A DNA stretch of 64,000 nucleotides from Pseudomonas alcaliphila JAB1 (lineage in GTDB: Bacteria > Pseudomonadota > Gammaproteobacteria > Pseudomonadales > Pseudomonadaceae). Of this stretch, positions 56,828 to 64,000 are shown one piece after another; position 1 is the first letter of the stretch, and every line of letters begins with the position of its first letter. The notes beneath the pieces were generated by a model. The model searched no databases. It worked only from the letters and a program-made list of their open reading frames with translations, and was not told the origin of the DNA. The stretch is taken from positions 496,001 through 560,000 of the forward strand of contig NZ_CP016162.1 of the NCBI RefSeq assembly GCF_001941865.1. Direction: 5' to 3'. The position numbers and the translations under genes were made by a program.

Positions 56828-57348
56828 AGACATTTAAATTGCTTTTCTTGGTCTGTTTTTCCGGTGGCCTAGTTGGTTGTGGTGGTGGTGACTTCTCTGA
56901 CCTTCAGGCGTTTATGGGGGAAGTTCGCTCCAGGCCAAAGGGAGATATTGAGCCGCTACCTAAAGTTCCTCCCTATGAAGCTTTTATCTACGGAGCTGCT
57001 TCTTTGCGGAGTCCTTTTCAGCCTCCAGTCAAAGTTGACACTGTTAGTCGTGTCAAGGGTGCTCCAGAAGTTCGTCCTGACGAGACCAGGGTCAAGCAAT
57101 TTCTGGAAGGCTTTAATATCGAAGTCTTCGAAATGGTGGGGACGCTTTCGAACGATAGTGGTTTTTTCGCGCTTGTGGGTGGGGCTGGTGGGGTTCACCG
57201 GGTCAAGGTTGGTGACTATTTGGGGCGAAATCATGGGCGTGTGGTGTCCGTGGATGAGGCCAAGATCGACGTAATAGAAATAGTGCCGGATGGTGATCAG
57301 GGTTGGCTTGAAAGGCCGCGAAGCCTAACGCTCAAAGAGCGCTCTTAA
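56824..57348 (+). CDS. pilP: PilP, type IV pilus lipoprotein
   Basis: A 174-residue lipoprotein: lipobox L-V-G-C, an extended disordered segment that binds PilNO and a C-terminal HR-type beta-domain (FFALVGGAGGVHRVKVGDYLG) that contacts the PilQ secretin. Confidence 0.95.
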   Translation: MKTFKLLFLVCFSGGLVGCGGGDFSDLQAFMGEVRSRPKGDIEPLPKVPPYEAFIYGAASLRSPFQPPVKVDTVSRVKGAPEVRPDETRVKQFLEGFNIEVFEMVGTLSNDSGFFALVGGAGGVHRVKVGDYLGRNHGRVVSVDEAKIDVIEIVPDGDQGWLERPRSLTLKERS

Positions 57349-57402
57349 CAGGCGGGAACAAATATGAAAAATAATTTTCAGTCTGCACAACGGAAGTATT
57401 TA

Positions 57403-59502
57403 ATGAACAACTCGTTCTCGCGATTCGGTCTTTCTGTTGCGGCCTTTTTAATGTCTCCTGCCCTGTTCGCGGCAAGCTTGAACGGCCTGGATGTCGCAGC
57501 TCTGCCGGGAGACCGGGTCGAGTTGAAATTGACCTTCGATGAGCCCATTCCAGCGCCTCGAGGCTACACTATCGAGCAGCCTGCACGTATTGCGCTCGAC
57601 TTGCCGGGTGTATCCAATCGTCTGGGCAGCAAGAATCGTGAAATAGGCATGGGCAACGCGCGTAGCCTGACCGTAGTTGAAGCCAAGGATCGCACCCGTC
57701 TTATTGTTAATCTGACTAATCTGGCACCATATACGACTCGCGTTGACGGTAATACTCTGTTCGTGGTTGTCGGGGATGGACCGGTATCTTCTTCGCCGAG
57801 TGTCAGCTCTGTGCCGGTTGCAAGTCCTGCTCCTGTTGTATCGGTACCGGCTGCTCGCGCTGTGGCTGGTATTCGTTCTGTGAGTGACATTGATTTCCAG
57901 CGTGGCGAGCAAGGTGAGGGGAATATAGTGATCTCCTTGTCGGATCCCAAGATCAGTCCGGATGTCCAAGAGCAGGGAGGGAAGATCCGAATCGACTTTC
58001 CCAAGACTCAATTGCCCGAGTCACTGCGTGTGCGGCTAGATGTAAAGGATTTTGCTACGCCGGTTCAGTTCGTCAATGCCAGTTCCTCCGCTGATCGCGC
58101 GAGTATCGTGGTGGAGCCAGCCGGGCTTTATGATTACCTGGTGTTTCAGGCGGACAACAAGCTGACGATCAGCGTCAAGCCTCTTACTGAAGAAGATGCA
58201 ATTCGCCGTAAGGCGGATCGCTTCACCTACACAGGTGAAAAGCTTTCTCTGAATTTCCAGGACATTGATGTGCGTTCGGTCCTGCAGTTGATCGCCGATT
58301 TCACGGATCTGAACTTAGTCGCAAGTGATACGGTTCGCGGCAACATCACCTTGCGTCTGCAGAACGTGCCTTGGGATCAGGCTTTGGATCTGGTGCTCAA
58401 GACCAAGGGGCTCGATCAGCGCAAGGTCGGTAACGTTCTGATGGTCGCCCCGGCAGATGAGATTGCTGCTCGTGAACAGCAGGAGTTGGCCGTGCAGAAG
58501 CAAGTGGCCGAGCTTGCGCCACTGCGTAAGGACATCATTCAGTTGAACTACGCGAAGGCATCCGACATTGCCAAGCTCTACGAAGAGGGTTCTTCCGGTA
58601 CGCTGAAGGATGACATGCGGGGCTCGGTGATTTTCGATGACCGTACCAATAGTCTCATTGTAACCCTGACTCAGGAGCGTATCGACGAATTGCGTCGTAT
58701 CGTCACCCAGCTGGATATTCCGGTTCGCCAAGTAATGATCGAGGCACGTATCGTCGAGGCGAATGTCGATTACGACAAGTCGCTTGGTGTTCGCTGGGGT
58801 GGGAACATCGGTTCTGGTAATTGGAATGCCTGGGGTAAGAACGGTAATCTCGAACTTGGCGAAGAGACCGATGGTGTTCAGCAGATCGATGTTCCTTTCA
58901 ACACGCCTTTCGTTGATATGGGTGTGAACGGAAGCACCTCGGGTATCGGTATTGGCTTCATTACGAATAACACCGTCTTGGACCTGCAGTTGAGTGCGAT
59001 GGAGAAGTCTGGTTCTGGTGAGGTTGTTTCACAGCCGAAGGTCGTGACGTCCGACAAGGAAACCGCGAAGATCCTCAAAGGCACCGAAGTGCCTTATCAG
59101 GAGGCGAGTTCGAGTGGCGCAACCAGCACCTCTTTCAAAGAGGCTGCGCTATCACTCGAGGTGACGCCGCAAATCACGCCCGACAATCGCGTTCTCATGG
59201 AGGTGAAGGTTACCAAGGATGCTCCTGACTTCTCTGTGGCATCTTCAACGGGGGGCATCCCCGCCATCAGCAAGAACGAAGTCAATGCCAAGGTTCTTGT
59301 GGCTGATGGTGAGACGATCGTCATCGGTGGTGTGTATTCCAACACCCAGTCCAAGTCAGTTGACAAGGTGCCCTTCCTGGGAGATCTCCCTTTTATCGGG
59401 CGGGTGTTCAAGCGTGATCTGGTTCAGGACAGAAAGGCGGAATTGCTTGTATTCCTCACTCCGCGCATCATGAACAACCAAGCCATTGCTGTGAACCGAT
59501 GA
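57403..59502 (+). CDS. pilQ: PilQ, type IV pilus outer-membrane secretin
   Basis: A 699-residue secretin forming the pilus exit pore. Signal peptide, AMIN domain(s), STN/N0 (YTGEKLSLNFQDIDVRSVLQLI), N1 and a C-terminal secretin barrel with EVTPQITPDNRV and ITNNTVLDLQLSAMEKSG. ATG 57403 gives a normal signal peptide and has GGAAG at 6 nt; an in-frame ATG at 57364 would add 13 residues and is the alternative. Confidence 0.95.
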   Translation: MNNSFSRFGLSVAAFLMSPALFAASLNGLDVAALPGDRVELKLTFDEPIPAPRGYTIEQPARIALDLPGVSNRLGSKNREIGMGNARSLTVVEAKDRTRLIVNLTNLAPYTTRVDGNTLFVVVGDGPVSSSPSVSSVPVASPAPVVSVPAARAVAGIRSVSDIDFQRGEQGEGNIVISLSDPKISPDVQEQGGKIRIDFPKTQLPESLRVRLDVKDFATPVQFVNASSSADRASIVVEPAGLYDYLVFQADNKLTISVKPLTEEDAIRRKADRFTYTGEKLSLNFQDIDVRSVLQLIADFTDLNLVASDTVRGNITLRLQNVPWDQALDLVLKTKGLDQRKVGNVLMVAPADEIAAREQQELAVQKQVAELAPLRKDIIQLNYAKASDIAKLYEEGSSGTLKDDMRGSVIFDDRTNSLIVTLTQERIDELRRIVTQLDIPVRQVMIEARIVEANVDYDKSLGVRWGGNIGSGNWNAWGKNGNLELGEETDGVQQIDVPFNTPFVDMGVNGSTSGIGIGFITNNTVLDLQLSAMEKSGSGEVVSQPKVVTSDKETAKILKGTEVPYQEASSSGATSTSFKEAALSLEVTPQITPDNRVLMEVKVTKDAPDFSVASSTGGIPAISKNEVNAKVLVADGETIVIGGVYSNTQSKSVDKVPFLGDLPFIGRVFKRDLVQDRKAELLVFLTPRIMNNQAIAVNR

Positions 59503-59507
59503 CCTAA

Positions 59508-60026
59508 GTGCGGAATGTAATCCTCGTGGGCCCGATGGGAGCTGGAAAGAGCACCATCGGGCGTTTGCTTGCCAAAGAACTGCGTTTGTCTTTCAAGGAC
59601 TCCGACAAGGAGATCGAGCAGCGCACCGGTGCCGATATACCCTGGATTTTCGATGTCGAGGGTGAGCAGGGCTTTCGTGAGCGGGAGCGGGCGGTGATCG
59701 CCGAGCTCTCGATGCAGGACGGCCTTGTGCTGGCCACTGGTGGCGGGGCGGTTATGCGTCCGGAGAATCGCCAGGCGCTGCATGCTGGTGGCCGAGTCGT
59801 CTACTTGCACACTTCGGTGGAGCAGCAGATCGACCGCACGTCGCGTGACCGTAATCGTCCGTTGTTGCGCACGGCCAATCCGGCTCAGGTGCTCAGGGAT
59901 CTGATGGCCATGCGTGATCCTTTGTATCGAGAGGTCGCCGATATCATCATCGAGACGGACGAGCGTCCGCCGCGTATGGTGGTTCAGGAAATTCTGTCGC
60001 GTCTGGAAGCCTTGTCGCCCCGTTAA
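59508..60026 (+). CDS. aroK: shikimate kinase
   Basis: A 172-residue P-loop kinase phosphorylating shikimate in aromatic amino acid synthesis. Walker [17 protein letters not shown] (substrate Asp) and ATGGGAV. Start GTG 59508, 5 nt after pilQ's stop, with no strong SD, so translational coupling is likely. Confidence 0.95.
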   Translation: MRNVILVGPMGAGKSTIGRLLAKELRLSFKDSDKEIEQRTGADIPWIFDVEGEQGFRERERAVIAELSMQDGLVLATGGGAVMRPENRQALHAGGRVVYLHTSVEQQIDRTSRDRNRPLLRTANPAQVLRDLMAMRDPLYREVADIIIETDERPPRMVVQEILSRLEALSPR

Positions 60027-60077
60027 AGCGCGGGGCGAACTGCGCTATCCTAGTGGCCTTTTTATCCTGGGGGCCTC

Positions 60078-61181
60078 ATGCAGACTCTTTACGTCGATCT
60101 CGCTGAACGCAGCTATCCCATTTATATCGGTCAGGGGCTGCTGTCCCGCCCTGAGCTGCTCGCGCAGCACATAGCTGGTCGGCAGGTGGCGATCGTGACC
60201 AATGACACCGTCGCGCCGCTGTATCTGCAAACACTGCTGCAGGTGCTCGAGGGCTACAGCGTCACCTCCGTGGTGCTGCCCGATGGTGAGGCGTTCAAGA
60301 ACTGGGAAACCTTGCAACTGATCTTCGATGGTCTGCTGAGCGCTCGACATGATCGCCGCACCACTGTCGTGGCACTTGGCGGCGGTGTGATCGGTGATAT
60401 GGCGGGCTTTGCTGCGGCCTGTTATCAGCGAGGTGTCGATTTCATCCAGGTCCCGACGACCCTGCTTTCGCAAGTCGATTCGTCGGTGGGCGGCAAGACT
60501 GGCATTAATCATCCACTGGGCAAGAACATGGTGGGTGCCTTCTATCAGCCCAAGGCCGTTCTGATCGATACAAGCAGTCTGAACACTTTGCCCGTTCGCG
60601 AATTGTCGGCTGGCCTTGCCGAGGTCATCAAGTATGGCCTGATCTGCGATGAGCCCTTCCTGGTATGGCTGGAGCAGAATATGCCGGCCTTGCGTGCGCT
60701 TGATCAGCAGGCGCTTACCGAAGCTATCGAGCGATCCTGTGCGGCCAAGGCGCGTGTCGTCGCTGCGGACGAGCGTGAGTCGGGAGTGCGTGCCACTCTC
60801 AATCTCGGCCACACCTTTGGGCATGCCATCGAGACCGAGCAGGGGTATGGCGTGTGGCTGCATGGCGAGGCCGTTGCCGCTGGAACGGTGATGGCGCTGG
60901 AAATGTCCTATCGCCTGGGCTGGCTGTCGGCGGCGGATCGAGACCGAGGTGTACGTCTGTTGCAGGCTGCCGGGCTGCCGGTGGTGCCGCCGCAGGACAT
61001 GACGCCTGCGCAGTTCCTCGAGCATATGGCAGTAGACAAGAAGGTGCTCGATGGTCAGCTGCGTCTCGTGTTGCTCAAGCGATTGGGTGAGGCTGTAGTG
61101 ACTGCCGACTACCCGCGTGAAATTCTCGACGCCACGCTGCGTAGCGATTACGCAGCGCTGGCTCTGTCGTCCAACTCTTGA
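60078..61181 (+). CDS. aroB: 3-dehydroquinate synthase
   Basis: A 367-residue NAD/zinc enzyme, second step of the shikimate pathway. [42 protein letters not shown] and the HTFGHAIE metal site are all present. Follows aroK by 51 nt. Confidence 0.97.
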   Translation: MQTLYVDLAERSYPIYIGQGLLSRPELLAQHIAGRQVAIVTNDTVAPLYLQTLLQVLEGYSVTSVVLPDGEAFKNWETLQLIFDGLLSARHDRRTTVVALGGGVIGDMAGFAAACYQRGVDFIQVPTTLLSQVDSSVGGKTGINHPLGKNMVGAFYQPKAVLIDTSSLNTLPVRELSAGLAEVIKYGLICDEPFLVWLEQNMPALRALDQQALTEAIERSCAAKARVVAADERESGVRATLNLGHTFGHAIETEQGYGVWLHGEAVAAGTVMALEMSYRLGWLSAADRDRGVRLLQAAGLPVVPPQDMTPAQFLEHMAVDKKVLDGQLRLVLLKRLGEAVVTADYPREILDATLRSDYAALALSSNS

Positions 61182-61191
61182 AGAGTGATCC

Positions 61192-62751
61192 ATGACCAGT
61201 TTGCATGCTGACGAAGCTTTCCTGGCGCATTACCAGTTCAGTCACGACCCCTTTGCGCCACGAGTACCTGGCTTCAAGTTCTTCCCGGCGCAGCGCAAGC
61301 CAGTGCTGGGGCAATTGCATCACCTTGCACGTTACAGTCAGCTGTTGCTCGCGGTGGTCGGTCCCGAAGGTAGTGGTAAGACGCTGCTACGTCAGGCATT
61401 GGTGGCCAGTACCAACAAGCAGGCGGTGCAGAGCATTGTCGTTGCGCAGGGCGTCACCGGTAGCGAGGCGCTGCTGCGCCAGGTCGCTCAGGGGTTGTCC
61501 ATTGCTCAGGCCGATGTGCGTTCGATTCTGGCGCAGGTAGGGCAGTTGGCGTTGACCGGGCAGGAGGTCTATCTGTTGGTCGACGACGCTGATCAACTGG
61601 ATGACGCGGCACTGAAAGGCGTTTTGGCGCTTGCAGCAGGTAATGCCGAGGGGCGTCCGCACATCTTTCTGTTTGCCGAGCAGGATCTGTTGGCGCGCTT
61701 GGAGGCGCTGGCAGGTGGCGAGGAGTGTTATCACGCGATCGAGCTTCAGCCGTACGCCGAAGAAGAGACGCGAGACTATTTGGCGCAGCGGCTCGATGGG
61801 GCCGGTCAGAGTATCGATCTGTTGAGCGAAGAGCAGATCGAGGACATCCATCTCCGTTCTCAGGGTTGGCCTGGGGCAATCAATCAGGAGGCGCGTGAAC
61901 TGCTGGTTGAGCAGATGCTCGCGCAGCGCTCGGCCGGGCGTGGTGCGGGCGGTGGTTTTGCTCTGCCGAAGAAGCATCTGTTGGCGCTGGCCGTAGTGTT
62001 GGTGGGTGTTGCCGCTGCCTGGTTCATGCAGGGACGCGAGTCTGCCCCGCCGGCGCCGGTGGCTAGCAACACGTCGCTACCTTTGCAGTCCTCCACGCCG
62101 CCTGTTGAAGCTGAAGAGCCGGCGCAAGTGCCTGCTGCGGAAAGTCGCGCGCCAGCCATTGAGTTCGCAGGCGCCAGTCAGCCGCTGCCATTGCCGCTTG
62201 TGGGAGAATCGCAAGCCGTTATTCGCCAGCCTCTGGCTGAGGCGGCGGGTGAAGAACTGGATAACTTTGAGCCGCCAGCGTCGCCTGAGCCCTCGACAGT
62301 CACTCCGCCTTCGGCTCCAATCACTGCTGCACCTGCACCTGCACCTGCACCTGCACCTGCACCTGCACCTGCACCTGCACCCGCCAAGCAGCCTGAGCCT
62401 GTTACGCCGAAGCCAGCGACTCCTGCTCCTGCTCCCGCGCCGACTCCGGCTGTGGCCTCAGGTGGGGCGGCGACCAACTGGTACGCGCAGCAGCCCGCGT
62501 CCCGCTATGCCTTGCAGGTGGTCGGGTCACGTTCGGAGGCTAATATTCAGGCGCTGGTGCGTGAGGGTGGCAGCGAATACCGTTACTTCAAGAAGGTCCA
62601 CCAGGGGCAGCCGCTGTACGTGCTGACCTATGGCAGCTTCTCCAGTCGCGATGCTGCTCAGGCAGCCGTGAAAACTCTGCCTGCCAAGCTGCAGGCGGGC
62701 AAGCCCTGGCCTCGCACCCTCGGTAGCATCCAGCAGGAAATGAGCCGCTAA
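61192..62751 (+). CDS. damX: DamX-like cell-division SPOR protein with AAA domain
   Basis: A 519-residue protein: N-terminal AAA/ExeA-like ATPase (Walker A GPEGSGKTLLRQAL, Walker B VYLLVDDADQL), one transmembrane helix (LLALAVVLVGVAAAWFM, about 263-280), a Pro/Ala-rich periplasmic linker containing nine consecutive Ala-Pro pairs (DNA tract 62329-62382), and a C-terminal SPOR domain (about 435-515) that targets septal peptidoglycan. Lies between aroB and gltB as in other gammaproteobacteria. Confidence 0.92.
   Translation: MTSLHADEAFLAHYQFSHDPFAPRVPGFKFFPAQRKPVLGQLHHLARYSQLLLAVVGPEGSGKTLLRQALVASTNKQAVQSIVVAQGVTGSEALLRQVAQGLSIAQADVRSILAQVGQLALTGQEVYLLVDDADQLDDAALKGVLALAAGNAEGRPHIFLFAEQDLLARLEALAGGEECYHAIELQPYAEEETRDYLAQRLDGAGQSIDLLSEEQIEDIHLRSQGWPGAINQEARELLVEQMLAQRSAGRGAGGGFALPKKHLLALAVVLVGVAAAWFMQGRESAPPAPVASNTSLPLQSSTPPVEAEEPAQVPAAESRAPAIEFAGASQPLPLPLVGESQAVIRQPLAEAAGEELDNFEPPASPEPSTVTPPSAPITAAPAPAPAPAPAPAPAPAPAKQPEPVTPKPATPAPAPAPTPAVASGGAATNWYAQQPASRYALQVVGSRSEANIQALVREGGSEYRYFKKVHQGQPLYVLTYGSFSSRDAAQAAVKTLPAKLQAGKPWPRTLGSIQQEMSR
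62329..62382 (+). repeat. GCACCT hexanucleotide tandem repeat inside damX
   Basis: Eight perfect GCACCT units (62329-62376) plus one GCACCC, encoding Ala-Pro in the periplasmic linker. Slippage would change linker length by two residues without breaking the frame. Confidence 0.95.
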
Positions 62752-62837
62752 GCGCTCCGTCCCGAGATGACCGCTTGGTCGTTAGCACGACCTCGTGGTC
62801 TTATCCTTCGTTTTTGCGACATAAATATTCACCCCCT

Positions 62838-62878
62838 CGTCACGAAGATTTGTGACGCCATGGGTGGATATGTACAAT
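62838..62878 (+). promoter_or_regulatory. gltB promoter with overlapping dyad operator
   Basis: -35-like TTGTGA (62850-62855), 17-nt spacer, -10 TACAAT (62873-62878). The perfect dyad CGTCAC-N8-GTGACG (62838-62857) covers the -35 box, consistent with a repressor or activator site. About 110 nt before gltB. Confidence 0.6.
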
Positions 62879-62989
62879 GACCTCCCTTTTGCCTATGCAA
62901 AGCTGGCCCGTGCCCGCTTTTCGGGTTTAAGTAATTGAATTAGAAAGTAATTTGCCTGAGGTCTAGGCAGCCTGGTGAGAGTTTCCCCT

Positions 62990-64000
62990 ATGAAAGCAGG
63001 TTTGTACCGTCCTGATGAGTTCAAGGATAACTGCGGCTTCGGCTTGATCGCCCATATGCAAGGTGAGCCTAGTCATCACCTGCTTAATACCGCTATTGAG
63101 GCCCTCACCTGCATGACTCACCGCGGCGGTATCAACGCCGACGGCAAGACCGGTGATGGCTGTGGCCTGCTGATCCAGAAGCCCGATCAATTCCTGCGCG
63201 CCATCGCCCAGGAGCAATTCGGCGTCGAACTGCCTGCGCAATATGCCGTGGGCATGGTGTTCTTCAATCAGGATTCGGCCAAGGCCGAGACTGCGCGTGA
63301 GAACATGAACCGCGAAATTCAGGCTGCCGGCCTGCAACTGGTGGGCTGGCGCAAGGTGCCGATCGACACCAGCGTGCTCGGTAGGCTGGCGCTGGAGCGT
63401 CTGCCGCAGATCGAGCAGGTGTTCATCGGCGGCGAAGGTCTATCCGACCAGGAATTTGCCATCAAGCTGTTCAGTGCTCGCCGTCGTTCCTCGGTGGCCA
63501 ATGCCGACGACAGCGATCACTACATCTGCAGCTTCTCGCACAAGACCATCATCTACAAAGGCCTGATGATGCCGGCGGACCTGCAGCAGTTCTACCCGGA
63601 TCTGGGTGACGAGCGCCTGCAGACCGCAATCGCGGTTTTCCACCAGCGCTTCTCCACCAACACTCTGCCGAAGTGGCCGCTGGCGCAGCCTTTCCGTTAT
63701 CTCGCGCACAACGGCGAGATCAACACCATCACCGGCAACCGCAACTGGGCGCAGGCTCGTCGCACCAAGTTCGCCAACGAGCTGATCCCTGATCTCGACG
63801 AGCTGGGCCCGCTGGTCAACCGCGTCGGCTCCGACTCCTCAAGCATGGACAATATGCTCGAGCTGATGGTCACCGGCGGCATCGATCTGTTCCGTGGCCT
63901 GCGCATGATCATTCCGCCGGCCTGGCAGAACGTCGAGACCATGGACGCCGACCTGCGCGCGTTCTACGAATACAACTCCATGCACATGGAACCCTGGGAT
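62990..64000 (+). CDS. gltB: glutamate synthase large subunit (3' end outside window)
   Basis: N-terminal 337 residues of NADPH glutamate synthase. The propeptide [14 protein letters not shown] precedes Cys15, the Ntn-amidotransferase nucleophile (NCGFGL). [27 protein letters not shown] and LAHNGEINT are glutaminase-domain landmarks. Works with GltD to make glutamate from glutamine and 2-oxoglutarate. Start ATG 62990; runs off the window. Confidence 0.97.
   Translation, partial: MKAGLYRPDEFKDNCGFGLIAHMQGEPSHHLLNTAIEALTCMTHRGGINADGKTGDGCGLLIQKPDQFLRAIAQEQFGVELPAQYAVGMVFFNQDSAKAETARENMNREIQAAGLQLVGWRKVPIDTSVLGRLALERLPQIEQVFIGGEGLSDQEFAIKLFSARRRSSVANADDSDHYICSFSHKTIIYKGLMMPADLQQFYPDLGDERLQTAIAVFHQRFSTNTLPKWPLAQPFRYLAHNGEINTITGNRNWAQARRTKFANELIPDLDELGPLVNRVGSDSSSMDNMLELMVTGGIDLFRGLRMIIPPAWQNVETMDADLRAFYEYNSMHMEPWD

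Overview
The window is chromosomal DNA of a gamma-proteobacterium, almost certainly a Pseudomonas outside the best-known P. aeruginosa strains. High G+C, the protein families, the gene order (gltB, damX, aroB, aroK, pilQPONM, ponA, maeB, rpmE, priA, argS, hslVU, pha cluster, ubiEJB, hisIE, tatABC) and abundant REP-like palindromes between genes all fit that genus. No rRNA, tRNA, CRISPR array or prophage was seen. The only clear mobile gene is one IS110-family element.

Bases 1-11103 form a quaternary-amine catabolic block. On the minus strand a noncanonical M19 dipeptidase-like gene, a DUF5943 gene, dgcA and dgcB (dimethylglycine demethylation) form one unit, preceded by the GlxA/AraC-type regulator cdhR. 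Divergent from cdhR is caiX-cdhC-cdhA-cdhB, which binds carnitine and converts it through 3-dehydrocarnitine to glycine betaine. Carnitine degradation yields betaine, then dimethylglycine, so the two halves are consecutive parts of one route.

Bases 11233-26988 are housekeeping and envelope genes: a YkgJ-like Cys-cluster protein, a DUF2339/DUF3999 membrane pair, a 7TM-PAS-GGDEF diguanylate cyclase, fbp, DUF924, two small lipoproteins (BamE-like and lipocalin), the autotransporter esterase estA, an NTF2-like lipoprotein, pip, dtd and rsmE, leading into tatC.

Bases 26194-31357 (minus) read ubiE-ubiJ-ubiB-hisI-hisE-tatA-tatB-tatC-rsmE, a tightly packed likely operon. Bases 31505-38809 hold the medium-chain-length PHA system: a PHA-granule-region protein, phasins phaI and phaF (plus strand), and convergent phaC1-phaZ-phaC2-phaD (minus). 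A sigma54-like promoter and an Hfq/Crc-type A-rich motif lie at the phaC1 start.

Bases 39106-47880 (minus) hold DUF971, hslU, hslV, a SPOR protein, argS and priA. hslV has a strong sigma32 promoter and a TTG start, and a ~135-bp palindromic MITE-like element splits hslV from hslU. An IS110-family element (about 44389-45605) lies between argS and priA. Its upstream non-coding end folds into hairpins and two loops whose unpaired segments match the element's ends and both flanks: a candidate bridge RNA with its target and donor guides readable in the sequence. This is the most exciting feature of the window.

Bases 48039-64000 carry rpmE, a secreted nuclease, an M48 metalloprotease lipoprotein, maeB, ponA (minus), the type IV pilus alignment/secretin operon pilMNOPQ, aroK, aroB, damX (with a GCACCT hexanucleotide tract) and the 5' part of gltB. 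Dispersed REP-like repeats are frequent. Four of them, from different repeat families, carry the same 14-nt module at the same place in the arm.
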